Below, in pieces: positions 45,600 to 56,808 of a stretch of 64,000 nt of DNA. Position 1 is the stretch's first letter, and every line of letters starts with the position of its first letter. The DNA is taken from contig JANCRA010000060.1 in the NCBI GenBank assembly GCA_024362935.1, positions 3,321,501 to 3,385,500 on the forward strand. The letters run 5' to 3'. The stretch is from Setophaga petechia (lineage: Eukaryota; Chordata; Aves; Passeriformes; Parulidae). The position numbers and the translations under genes are program-made. The notes beneath the pieces are model-generated. The model was not told the origin of the DNA. It saw only the letters and a program-made list of their open reading frames with translations, and searched no databases.

Positions 45600-46420
45600 G
45601 GCAGGAGTGGGATCAGTGGGGCAGGAGTGGGATCAGGGAGGCAGGAGTGGGATCAGGGAGGCAGGAATGGGATCAGGGAGGCAGGATGGGATCAGTGGGG
45701 CAGGAGTGGGATCAGAGGGGCAGGATGGGATCAGTGGGGCAGGAGTGGGATCAGGGAGGCAGGAGTGGGATCAGGGAGGCAGGAGTGGGATCAATGAGGG
45801 CAGGATGGGATCAGAGAGGAAGGAGTAGGAACACAAGGCAGGAGTGGGATCAGTGGGGCAGGAATGGGGATCAGTGGGGCAGGAGTGGGATGAGGGAGGC
45901 AGAAGTGGGATCAGGGGGGCAGGAGTGGGATCAGTGGGGCAGGAATGGGATCAATGAGGGCAGGATGGGATCAGTGGGGCAGGAGTAGGAACACAAGGCA
46001 GGAGTGGGATCAGGGGGGCAGGATGGGATCAGAGAGGCAGGAGTGGGATCAATGAGGGCAGGAGTGGGATGAGGGAGGCAGGAGTAGGATCATTGGGGCA
46101 GGAGTGGGATCAGTGGGGCAGGAGTGGGATCAATGAGGGCAGGAGTGGGATGAGGGAGGCAGGAGTGGGATCAGTGAGGCAGGAATGGGATCAATGAGGG
46201 CAGGATGGGATCAGTGGGGCAGGAGTAGGAACACAAGGCAGGAGTGGGATCAGTGGGACAGGAGTGGGATCAATGAGGGCAGGATGGGATCAATGAAGGC
46301 AGGATGGGATCAATGAGGGCAGGATGGGATCAATGAAGGCAGGATGGGATCAATGAGGACAGGATGGGATCAATGAGGGCAGGATGGGATCAATGAGGGC
46401 AGGATGGTATTAGGGGGGCA
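45600..46420. repeat. G-rich minisatellite, about 20-bp unit
   Basis: About 41 units of the type GGCAGGAGTGGGATCAGTGG run through the region, with 19-bp forms (AGGATGGGATCA) and insertions. The last 160 bp is a purer sub-array of GGGATCAATGAGGGCAGGAT. The plus strand has repeated G runs of three to six. Open frames across it are artefacts. Confidence 0.96.
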
Positions 46421-46688
46421 GCAGTGATGTCCCTGCAGCCCCAGGGCCTGGCTCAGAGCAGAGGGTGCAGCAGCCAGGCTGGGCTCAGCCAGTCCTGTCC
46501 AGACGGGCTGATGGTGACAGAGCCTGGATCCAGCCTGGAAGCCAGGCTGGGATCAGCAAGGCCCAGCCCAGGCTTGGCTCTGGTCAGGCCAGGCTGGGAG
46601 CAAAGGGATGAGCAGGGAGCTCCAGCAAGGGCCTCCCAGCTCCTTCCCAACAGCCCAGCAGTGGGGTACAGGTGTACCAGAGATGGCT
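46421..46688. other. Spacer between two tandem arrays
   Basis: GC-rich sequence without recognised repeats or genes. Confidence 0.5.
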
Positions 46689-46880
46689 CAGAATGCCAGA
46701 ACCCCAGAATCCCAGAATCTCAGAATCCCAGAATGCCAGAATCCCAGAATCCCAGAATCCCAGAATCCCAGAGTGCCAGAATCCCAGAACCCCAGAACCC
46801 CAGAACCCCAGAACCCCAGAATCCCAGAATGCCAGAACCCCAGAATCCCAGAACCCCAGAATCCCAGAACCCCAGAATCA
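46689..46880. repeat. Octamer array (CAGAATCC), 24 units, from a CR1 tail
   Basis: The array is 192 bp of CAGAATCC with CAGAATGC, CAGAACCC and CAGAGTGC variants. It directly abuts the terminus of a minus-strand CR1. CR1 elements end in a few copies of an octamer of this type, so the array is best read as an expansion of that tail. Confidence 0.93.
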
Positions 46881-47095
46881 TTCTGCTTGGAAAAGATCTC
46901 CCAGACCACCAAGTCCAGCCTGTTCCTGATCCCCACCGTGTCCCCAGCCCAGAGCACTGAGTGCCATGTCCAGTCATGCCTTGGACACCTCCAGGGATGG
47001 GGACTCCACACTGCCCTGGGCAGCCCCTTCCAATGATTAACAACCCTTTCCATGAAGAAATCCCCCCTGAATTCCCTCCCCACCTTGTGGGGTGA
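46881..47095 (-). mobile_element. CR1 LINE 3' fragment with expanded tail
   Basis: It starts TTCTGCTTGGAAAAGATCTC, then CCAAGTCCAGCCTGTTCCTG and ACCTCCAGGGATGGGGACTC, and ends with the CATGAAGAAATCCCCCCTGA block. It is a 5'-truncated CR1 on the minus strand whose tail is the octamer array. Confidence 0.88.
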
Positions 47096-47498
47096 TTTTT
47101 AGAGACAACTCTTGAACTCTTTTAATGCCAGTTCTTAATTTTCCATATGTTGGAGAGCATGGGAGGGAAATTAAAGGAGCCACAAGGAGCCTGTGCACCC
47201 TGAGAGGCTCATCCTCAGTTCTATTTAGAGTTTCCTACCTCTCCTTTCAGGGACAGAGCATATCCCATGAGCCAGTTGTCTGGGAAATGCATGGCCAGGG
47301 GGTACAGACAGCTGTAAATATTCCCTGGTGTGATGGCAGCAACTTGGAGGAGGGAAAATAAACTGTCAGCTTGAGAAGTGAGAGAACAAAGGCATTAATA
47401 AGAGCATCTAACCAGGCTCTGGAGCATGGAGCTGCACCAGGGAATGGATGCAGCTTGGTGGTATCCACAGTGGGTTTTCCAGGGATCTCCAGGGCAGC

Positions 47499-48859
47499 TG
47501 TCCTGGGTTCTAAGATGTGGCTGGGCTGTGTGTTCTGTCCCCATGTGTAGAGCTGGGGCAGTGTCAGGACCCAGGACATCCCTCTGGCTGTCCTGAGCAG
47601 CCAAGACCCCTGCGGGGGTCTCAGAGACCCTGGCACAGAGCCCAGAATGCCCCTGTGGGTTTGATTATGGCCCGTGGAGCAAATTACCAACCTTGTATGA
47701 GGATCAGTAAGCCACAACAGTTGAAGTAGAATATTAGTGAAGTTATCACAGGGTGGAAAAGTAAATTTTAGGGTTTTTGGTGTGGGGGTTCAGGAGGCAA
47801 GATGGAGGGATCTGGGTGTGTCCAGCCTTTCTCCTTCTTCTTCTTGGCCTCCATCTTCTGCTGTGATGTTGGCACTCACAGATTGGTTTAGAGTAGAAGC
47901 TCACTGTCTAACATAGGTGATGGGTATTGGGAAGTAATTATAAACATTGTACAGGTAGTTTGTAGTATAAAGACATAACACCACCCCGGGGCAGGCAGAG
48001 TGCCTGGAACTGTCCTGCTGAGCTGACCTCGGCAGGGCAGGAGAAAATTTTTTATAGATAAGATAAAATAAACAACCTTGAGACTGAGAAATGAAGAGCC
48101 CTGACTGCTTCTTTAAGCACTGGGCTGGGAAAAGAGACTTTGGAACTTTTCTCGGGGTCACTCTGACAAACCAATGATTGCGACAGGGCAGTTCTCTGCT
48201 GTCCATGGGCAGCTTTCTTGATCTCTGCCACAGCCAATCCTCCCTGCAGGAGATCTCTGCTGTCCATGGGCACTGAGTGTCCCTGCAGGGCTGATCCAAT
48301 TCCCCCATCCCATGGGGAGATGCTGCGCCCAGGGCAGGAGCCAAGCATTCCTACCTGGATCCAAGCTGAGCCTGGCACAGCACAGCAGCCTTTGCCCCCT
48401 GCATTGCCAGAGGAGCAGCTTTCTGCTGCCCTGCATGGCCAGAGGGAGCCCAGGCCCATCTGCAGCAGCCCTGGAGCTGCAGAGGAAAACTCCCCCCTTG
48501 TGCAGGATCCCTGCTCCAGCAGAACCACAGCTGGCACTGCAGGAGGGCTGAGCCCCCATGGGATGGGGCTGGGACACCCCCCTGACACACAGGGGACAGG
48601 GCCTGCTCTCACTCTGGCAGTGGCTTGTTTTCTTTTTGTACTATTGAAGTTGTATTTTTATTTTTTTCCATAATAAAATTAAAAATTAAAATTAAAAAAA
48701 TTCCTAAATTTTCCCTGAAATTTTCCTATTCCCATATCTTTTCGTAGGACACTTTTAATGTCAAAATTATAATAATTCAGAGGGAAGGGGTTTGCATTTT
48801 CCATTTCAAGGGAGGCTCCATCCTTCCTCAGCAGACACCTGTCCTTTCAAACCCAGACA
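47499..48859 (+). mobile_element. Solo LTR, family A copy 5, split by LTR K
   Basis: The left part (47499-47561) runs from TGTCCTGGGTTCTAAG to AGAGCTGGGGCAG. The right part (48186 on) resumes GGGCAGTTCTCTGCTG and ends ACCCAGACA. A perfect 5-bp duplication GCAGC flanks the whole (47494-47498 and 48860-48864). Removing 47562-48185 and one GGGCAG restores a continuous LTR of about 730 bp. The polyadenylation region near 48670 is AT-rich and altered. Confidence 0.93.
47562..48185 (+). mobile_element. Solo LTR, family K (class II-like), nested in LTR A
   Basis: It begins TGTCAGGACCCAGGACATCC and ends CAATGATTGCGACA. A perfect 6-bp duplication GGGCAG flanks it (47556-47561 and 48186-48191). AATAAA lies at 48067-48072. 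It is the best preserved K copy; the others are at 40516-41137 (reverse) and 37480-37672 (partial). Confidence 0.95.
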
Positions 48860-48864
48860 GCAGC

Positions 48865-51788
48865 AGGGCCTTCCAGGAGATCCCTTCGGGCAGGAGCCTC
48901 TGCAGGAGCCCTGTGGTGATGGGTGGGCAGGCAGGGACCTCTCAGAATGAAGCTGGGCTCTCATCACATTCCCTGTGCTTCTTCCAAAGCGAGGATGCAC
49001 TTGAGAGGTTCCAGCAGGCTCTCGTGGAGATGTGTCCACTCAAAGCAGCCGGGGTGAGATGGGCTGAGAAGAAAATGAAACACCACAGGAGAACCAACTG
49101 TCAGAGCACTTTAACCAGTGAGGCAACCAGATACTCATCCCTTTGGAGTTCCTGCTGACAGACCACAAGCAGAGGGAAGCAGAGCCAGCCTGACCTGGTT
49201 TGCCATGTCTCTGTACATCTGCATTCTGATGGAGGCTCCCTTCATCACACGGGTTGTGTAAAGCAATTTATTCTGCCACTTTCGTTCAGTTCCCTGCAGG
49301 TTTCTGAACCTTTTATGGAGCTTTGGGTGAAGCTGTTTTGCTCCTGGAGCTGTGAGGCACCAGAGCAGGTTGTCCATGGATATGAGGGATGAACATTCCA
49401 GGGGGGTTTCAGAGCACAGACGGACAGGGCCCTCGGTGACCTGATCCAACCTTGAAGCTGCCTGCTTTGAATTTGTCTATGATTCCAAATTCTCTCTGCT
49501 ACCATAAGACTAGAAAAGGGATGTTTTATTAAAAGCCAAAATGTTTATTCAGTCTCTTAAATCTGCACACTCAAGAAAGGAGAAATGATTTCTTTTTATT
49601 TATAATAAAATTCTGAGGTTTCAGAACTAATCTGATGGAAACTTTGATGTCTTCTCTGCCTTTTTGTTTGTTTTTTTTTTTTTTTTTTGGTGGTGGTAAG
49701 GGCTTGGCTTGGAAAGCTAAAAACCAAGAAACTATTAGCTAAGAAAGCAAGGGAAGTCCACTCCTGGTGACTTTTCCTTCTGCTCTCTGAGGGATGTGTT
49801 GAAATTCCAAGCTGCTCTGAAAGCTGACTGCAAAGAGACACCACAGCTCTCCTGGAAATGCTCTCAGTGTGGGAGAGGAGAGAGGGAGGCATTTAAGGAT
49901 AAGAAAAGTGAGGCAGGGGGGAGCAAAGCTGCTCAGCAGTCAGATGGAGTTAATCTCTGCCAGCCCTGGGTGCTCCACTGGGCTTTACCTGCTCCAGCTG
50001 CAGGATCAGCAGAGCTGCTGTGCTGGATCAGCTGCCCTGCCCAGGGGAGGGGGGATCTGGGCCAAAAAGTGCTTTTAGGCAAGGCTGTGACCTACTGAGG
50101 GGATGGAGTGGTGTCACTGAGCTGTCCCTGCCCTGCTGTGCCCCTCTCCCTGCCCCAGATGGAGCTGAGTGGTTGAATCCCTGCTGGGGAGGGCACTTGC
50201 AGTGGGAATGCTGCAAACAGGAGGTCTGAGGTCTCAGGAAGGGGCAATTTTGCAGTGAAGATGGGCCAGGACACATCTGGGTGTGGAATTTGGGGTGGCA
50301 CCATAGTGAGTGATGGTGATCTGATTAACTGCACAAGCAGCCCATGAAATGAGTGGGGTCTCCTCTTCTGCATAGCATGGAAATGGAATAATTAACCAAG
50401 GAAAGTGTGATAACCAACTAAAGAAAAGTGGGATATGGGAAAGGAAAATCCCCAAACCAATAAATGGAGACTCCATAGCTTAACACAATAGGGATATGGA
50501 AATACTGCACAAGGAAAGGTGGGGATGCAATTTCCAGATCCTTTGTTTCCACCTCTCTCCATGAGGAATTCCTTGCAGCCGTGCTTGTTCCTGTCCCTGG
50601 ATGAAGGAACCTGGAGGATGAAACCCCAGCTTGCAGCAGGGAGTGAGGAGAGCTGGCAGCTGGAAGGGAGCACACTGGGACACCCTGTTAATTGTGGTGA
50701 ATGACCCAAGGCAGAGCATGGAAAATCTGAAATGAGCAATAGCCTTGACTGTGAGCCCAGTGACAATGGAAGGAATACAGGGAAAAGTTGTAGGGAGAGC
50801 CTGGATGATCTTTTAGAGCAATGAGGAGGGGAGAAGAAGGCTTGAGAGAGGAGGATTCACAATGAAATCTGTCACCTGGAACTGGCTGACAAGATCAGCT
50901 TTGCATCTCTTTTCCTGAAAATGAAGTGGTTTAAAAGAGGCTTTAATTTTTCTTTTCTTTATTTTGTGTTAATTTCCTTTATTTTAAATTACCCCTGGCT
51001 GCAGGCTTCTGCTGCTGTTTCTTTGATTCAGCATCAGTCTGAGTGGAACCCAAGGTCCTGTGGGTGCTCTCTAAGAACTCCCCTTCGTGCCAGTGGATCC
51101 ACAGCAGCTCAGATTCCTGCCAGGAAAACCCTTTTACCCTCTTCTGGGCAGTATCTGCACCTATGGAAGAAAATTCACTGCAAGAAACCAAAAAGGGATC
51201 CTGGCACTGTGTGTCCCTGCAGGACAGGGGCATGGTTCTGGGTTATCCTTGGCAAATATTGCAGGGATAAATGGGCAGGAATTCTCTAACTCCATGTGAG
51301 ACATTTTGGCTGGCTGGACACTGAGCTCTCTGTGTTGTTTGGTGACTCCTGAAATACACTCAGCACAGAGCAGGATGTTTTTAAACTCACCCTGCACAGC
51401 ATTCCTGTCCATCCCCACTTAAACCAGCAGTGTCACTAACGGTAGTAAATGTATTTATTTTCCTGCTCTGTCTTGTTAAACCCCTGCTCTTCTCTGCTGC
51501 TGCACATCAGGGATGTTAACTCAGTGCTAACCTGGTAAAGCTGCAGAGCTGGGCCCAGGGGAGAGCAAGGAGAGGTTGCTGGGGAGGCATCCAGCAGCTG
51601 AAGCAGAAAAAATGTCACTTTATAAATCCTTCATCCCCATCTTTCCAGAAACATTTCTCAGCAGCTTCCTTATGGAAAATTAAACTCTACTCTGGCTGTG
51701 CTTCACTCTAATTTCTGTGCTTCAAAACAGCCTCACTCTGTCATTGCTTTGGGACAGCAGGGCTTGCCTTGGCTCCTCTGTTTGTCTG
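48865..51788. other. Low-repeat non-coding stretch
   Basis: No LTR or CR1 tail was recognised in almost 3 kb. A poly-T run lies at about 49669-49688. The open frames are short and show no domain. Confidence 0.5.
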
Positions 51789-52440
51789 TGTCCTGGATTG
51801 CCAAGGAAATTGTGTTCTCTCTGCTATCTATATGGCAGCTGTCTTCTGGTCACTGGGCAGTTTTCCTTATCTCTTCCACACCCACTCCTCCCTCAGGGCA
51901 GACACCTGCTGATAACAGCCATTGAATGTCCCTGCATGGCTGATAAGAACTACAGCATCCCACTGGGAGATGTGAGCCCAGAGGGAGGAGCCAAGCATTC
52001 CTACCTGGATAGAATCTGGAGATTCTGGAACACCAGCACAGCTTCTGCACTGGATTGCCCAGAGGAACAGCAGCTGCCTCTTGCCCTGGATCTCCAGAGG
52101 AAGATGCACCTTTCTCCAGGATCCCTGCTCCAGCAGAACCAGCCCTGACACTGCAGGAGGGCTGAGCCACAATTCCAATGGCACTGCTGCCAACAGCCTG
52201 ACCCACAGGGTGTCAGGCTGGGTTCTGACTCTGGCAGGGTTGTTTTAGTTTACTGCATTGTTTATTTTATCCTTTTATTTTCTTCCCTAGTAAAGACTGT
52301 TATTCCTGCTCCCATATTTTTTGCCTGAGAGCCCCTTAATTTAAAATTTATAGCAATTCAGAGGGAGGGGGTTTGCATTTTCCATTTCAGGGGAGGCTCC
52401 TGCCTTCCTTAGCAGACACCTGGCTTTCCAAACCAAGACA
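51789..52440 (+). mobile_element. Solo LTR, family F copy 2
   Basis: It begins TGTCCTGGATTGCCAAGGAA and ends CCAAACCAAGACA. Flanks GTCTG (51784-51788) and GCCTG (52441-52445) are a 4 of 5 duplication. It is the more complete F copy and shows what the 21044 copy has lost and gained. It shares the terminal 80 bases and the word GGAGCCAAGCATTCCTACCT with family A. Confidence 0.88.
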
Positions 52441-52445
52441 GCCTG

Positions 52446-53139
52446 GTCTCAGCACAAAGGTAAAGTAAGGAAAGCATTTCTGAGCATGTGGTCTGAAGGG
52501 CATAAGGGTGGGGAAATGTCAGAAAATGAGTGAGGAGCTTCTGGGACTGTCACATGTCATCAGGAGGAGCAGAGCATTGCTGGGAGCCCCTCTGTCTGTG
52601 AGGCTGCCTGAGAACCACCAGGGGCTGGGCTGGGCTTGTGCAGAGCCCTGCAGCCCTCCCTGTGCCCGTGCTGCTGGGGCAGCTGCCCATCCCTGGGTCT
52701 GGGACACTCTCAGGAGCTGGAGATGGGTTCTCCTGCTGGAGCTGCCCATCCCCATGTTGGGAACACTCTCAGGAGCTGGAGATGGGCTCTCCTGGTGTTG
52801 CCCCTGCTGGAGCTGCTCTGGCCCCACCTGTGTGTGTTTGCCTGTGGTGCCCCTGCCCCTCTGCTCATCCTGCTGTGCCCATCTGGCATCAGGGATAGAA
52901 GGCCAGGACTGGCACAAGGATTTATAATCCTGTACCAAAAGCTTCCGTGGGATTTCCCAGAAATCCCAAATCCCCTGGGCAGGGGCTCTCAGCTGGGAGT
53001 GTTGTTCAGGGGTTACTGGTATAAAACGTGGGGTTCAGTGGACACCAAAGCTGCCTTTAATGAGTCAGTGGCTCTGGAGAGGCACTTTGAGGCCACACAG
53101 GTATGAGCCTTGTTCTGGAGAGTTATCCAAGAGCACAGA
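52446..53139. other. GC-rich non-coding stretch with a short duplication
   Basis: A 40-bp segment (GGAACACTCTCAGGAGCTGG type) occurs twice around 52700-52800. No gene was recognised. Confidence 0.5.
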
Positions 53140-53985
53140 ATCAGGGAATCAGGGAATCCAGGATGGTTTGAGCTGGAAGGGCCCTTTCAAGTCCTCAGGT
53201 TCCAGCCCCTTGCCATGCTGCCTTGGTCTGAACAGACAGGTGTCTGCTAAGGAAGGCAGGAGCCTCCCCTGGAATGGAAAATGCAAACCCCCTCCCTCTA
53301 AATTGTTATAATTTTGAAATTAAGGGGTTCTCAGGCCCCTCAACTCCCTTAATATGGGAGTAGGAAAAACAGTTCTTTATTAGGGAAGAAAATAAAAATA
53401 AAATACAAATGCAGTAATACAAACCAGCCCTGCCAGAGTGAGAGCAGGCCCTGTCCCCTGTGTGTCAGGGTGGTGTCCCAGCCCCATCCCATGGGGGCTC
53501 AGCCCTCCTGCAGTGCCAGCTGTGGTTCTGCTGGAGCAGGGATCCTGCACAAGGGGGGAGTTTTCCTCTGCAGCTCCAGGGCTGCTGCAGATGGGCCTGG
53601 GCTCCCTCTGGCCATGCAGGGCAGCAGAAAGCTGCTCCTCTGGCAATGCAGGGGGCAAAGGCTGCTGTGCTGTGCCAGGCTCAGCTTGGATCCAGGTAGG
53701 AATGCTTGGCTCCTGCCCTGGGCACAGCATCTCCCCATGGGATGGGGGAATTGGATCAGCCCTGCAGGGACACTCAGTGCCCATGGACAGCAGAGATCTC
53801 CTGCAGGGAGGATTGGCTGTGGCAGAGATCAAGAAAACTGCCCATGGACAGCAGAGAACTGCCCCAGCTCTGACAGATACAGAGATAGAACACACAGACC
53901 CAGCTAAATCTTCCAACCTCAGACCTGGGCAGCACCACTGGTGCAGGCACCCCTTAAAGCCTCCACCCTCCCAGAGCAGGAGCAT
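53140..53985 (-). mobile_element. CR1 LINE fragment split by LTR A
   Basis: CR1 occupies 53140-53218 (GAATCCAGGATGGTTTGAGC, then CAGCCCCTTGCCATG). Similar CR1 sequence resumes at 53926 (TGGGCAGCACC, then TTAAAGCCTCCACCCTCCCA). The order agrees with one CR1 opened by the LTR. Confidence 0.72.
53219..53925 (-). mobile_element. Solo LTR, family A copy 6
   Basis: The plus strand starts TGCCTTGGTCTGAACAGACA and ends TTCCAACCTCAGACC (family consensus GACA). The core is nearly identical to the other A copies. Flanks CATGC and TGGGC show no convincing duplication, but the CR1 on both sides supports the edges. Confidence 0.87.
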
Positions 53986-55149
53986 CCTGCACATGAAATG
54001 GGGCAGCAAGAGAAATGAAATGAGCTTGCCTTGTTCAGGGCATTTCCAGGAGAATGTCAGGGATTTGCTCCCTCTCAGATCCCAATAAAGCCCTGCCAGG
54101 CCCCAGAGAGTCACAAAAAGAAGATCCTAAGAGGAAAAGACACAAAGAGAACACAAACACAAGGTGTGGGCAGGCTTGGCCTTTGACAGAGCCTGAGGAC
54201 AGGCAGAGCTGTGCATGGGTGGAGGAAAGCATCCATGGGGAAAATCCCAGCCCCAGCAGAGCCATGAGCAATCCCTGTGAGCCTCCTGCTTGGCTTTAGT
54301 CACCATGCAAAGGGACAGTCAGCCATGGCACCTTTCAGGATTTAGCCCACACTGGGGGGTACCAAAGGAATCCCTGCTGAGTGATTTCATGGCTAACAGA
54401 AGCTGCACACCCTGATCTCACAGTGGGCAGTGACTCTGAGGAGCTGGAGTGTGACATTTGGGAAGCCAGGATGGCTCTGCATCCCCTCACCCTCGATGGG
54501 CTGTTCCTCCTGATTTGCTGTGACTTCTCATGTGTTTTTGGAGAGGAGTGAATGACAGACTCTGAGAGACCATCATTGCCCTCCCTGCTTTACAGAGCTC
54601 AGGTTATCCTCTCAGTCAGCTTTGTTTAAGGAGCCCAAGGTGCAGGAAAAGCTGTTCCCAAAGGGTTGGGATGCTCTGCATTTGATTTTCAAATCTTGTT
54701 GTTGTCATTGGCCAACAGCTATAAATAGGTGGCACTGCCAAGGCTGGCATCAAACCCAACATATTTGGGGGAAACAGAAGAAAAGCAGCTTTTGCCTGCA
54801 GACTTTGATGTCCTTTGTTCCCAGGTGACAGCCCCCTCTCCTGCCATTGCTGGTGCAGAGCATTTCAGAAGTTACTGCTCTCACCCAACTTCTGGGAGCT
54901 TTGCTCGTGCACCTCATCACAGGGATGGTGTTCAGAGTGAAATTCCCTCTGGTTCTTTCCAGATCTCAGGGGAAAGGAATTTCAGATTTTTAGCTTCCTC
55001 TCACCAGGAGCTGAACATGGGAGGGCAGGTCTGTGACTGCTGTGGAGTCTCCTGTTTCCCTTGGCTTTAATGAAGTCCTGATGGTTTCTGGATTTAAGGT
55101 TCCCTCCCAGCATTCTGAGAATCCAGGAGGGAGATCCAGGGCCTTTCTG
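53986..55149. other. Non-coding stretch, nothing recognised
   Basis: No repeat or exon was recognised. Confidence 0.5.
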
Positions 55150-55300
55150 CCTTCAGATTCCTGAAAATTGTTTGGGTTGGACAAAACCTTCAAAACCATG
55201 GAGTGCAACCATTCCCCCAGCACTGCAAAGCCACCAAACCATGTCCCCAAGTGCCACATCCACAGGGCTTTTAAACTCCCCCAGTGTATAGTTGCTTCAA
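55150..55300 (-). mobile_element. CR1 LINE fragment
   Basis: The blocks TTGGGTTGGACAAAACCTTC and AACCATTCCCCCAGCACTGC, followed by CCAAGTGCCACATCCACAGG, follow the CR1 order on the minus strand. Both edges are approximate. Confidence 0.72.
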
Positions 55301-55745
55301 ATCTTGAATTAGGAATTTTCTCCCATGATGGACGTGTCATTAAATCCAAAATGTTTTTTAAAGCACAGCAGAATTCTCTGAAATGCTCCTCCTGGAGCAG
55401 GTTTCTTGTCTTCATCGTGTGGATGAAGTGACATTGTCACAATATTTATCTGTTTCCCAGCTTGTTTTGCTGGTGACATTGCTGCTGAAGAGTGCTCTTG
55501 TCACTTTGGAGAAATTCTCAGTGTGTTTGCAGTGACTGCAGGAGGAAACTCCCATGGATCCCCACGGGAACTGACTGAAGGATGGCTGGGCTGATCAAAC
55601 AAAACCAACTTCTGCATTGTGGGTGTGGGGAGAATGGGGGAGTTCTGCTTCAGCAGGATCCCCAAAGAGCAGGGGGATGGCAGAGGGGTCACTGGGGAGT
55701 GGGTTTGGGACTGGCCCAGCCTCCTGCACCTGCCCAGCACTGCTT
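55301..55745. other. Non-coding stretch, nothing recognised
   Basis: No gene or repeat was recognised before the minisatellite. Confidence 0.5.
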
Positions 55746-55749
55746 CTGC

Positions 55750-56808
55750 TCAACTTCATCCTCACACTCCTCATCCTCACTCACTCCTTGTGCTCACACA
55801 CTCCTCATCCTTACACACTACTCATTCCTTACACACTACTCATTCTCACACACTTCTCATCCTTACATACTCCTCATCCTCACGCACTCCTCATCCTCAC
55901 ACATTCCTCATCCTCACACACTCCTTGTGCTCACACACTCCTCATCCTTACACACTACTCATTCCTTACACACTCCTCATCCTCACACACTCCTCATCCT
56001 CACACACTTCTCATTCTCACACACTCCTCATTCCCTACACACTCCTCATTCTCACACACTTCTCATCCTCACACACTCCTCATCCTTACACACTACTCAT
56101 TCCTTACACACTCCTCATTCTCACACACTTCTCATCCTTACATACTCCTCATCCTCACGCACTCCTCATCCTCACACATTCCTCCTGCTTACACACTCCT
56201 TGTGTAACACACTCATCATTCCCTACATACTCCTCATCCACACACACTCTTCATCCTCACACAATCCTCATCCCTACTCACTCTTCATCCTTACAGATTC
56301 CTTATCTTCACACACTCCTCATCCCTACACATTCCTTGTGCTCACACACTCCTCCTTCCCTACACACTCCTCTGTCACAGACATCTTTTATGAAAAATCC
56401 TTTCCTTAGGATTTTTCCTTCTGAGAAGCTGAGAGGCCTCAGGAACAAAATGTAAACATTGATTATCTGCTGCTGTGGAATGCAGATAATCTGTGATTGG
56501 TCTCGTGTAGCTGTTTCTAATTATGGCCAATCACAGTCACCTGGCTCAGACAGAGAGTCTGAGGCACAAACCTTTGTTATCATTCCTTCTTTTTCTATTC
56601 TTAGCTAACCTTCTGATGAAATCCTTTCTTCTATTCTTTTAGTGTAGTTTTAATATAATATATATCATAAAATAATAAATCAGCCTTCTGAAACATGGAG
56701 TCAAATCCTTGTCTCTTCCCTCATCCTCAGATCTCTGTGAACACGGTCACACTCCTCATCCTCACACACTCCTCATCCTCACACACTCTTCATTCCTTAC
56801 AGGACTAA
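55750..56808. repeat. Minisatellite, about 17-bp unit, split by an LTR
   Basis: Units of the type CCTCACACACTCCTCAT, with TTACACACTACTCATTC and similar variants, run from about 55750 to 56372. They resume after the LTR from 56752 to about 56808. The outer array contains larger repeated blocks: two stretches around 55840 and 56100 read almost the same for about 60 bp. Ser/His/Thr/Leu-rich open frames of up to 278 codons are artefacts. Confidence 0.94.
56373..56751 (+). mobile_element. Solo LTR, family B copy 4, inside a minisatellite
   Basis: It begins TGTCACAGACATCTTTTATG and ends GTGAACACGGTCACA. The flanking duplication is CTCCTC (56367-56372 and 56752-56757). Because the target is itself repetitive, the duplication alone would be weak, but the LTR ends match those of copies 2 and 5. 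Confidence 0.92.

Noticed and set aside
6499..53738. A 79-codon frame kept in all six LTR A copies, on both strands
   Set aside because: Preservation follows from near-identical DNA in recent copies; frames on both strands are kept equally, which argues against selection on a protein.
55619..56455. 278-codon Ser/His/Thr/Leu-rich frame
   Set aside because: It is the translation of the 17-bp minisatellite and continues into an inserted LTR.
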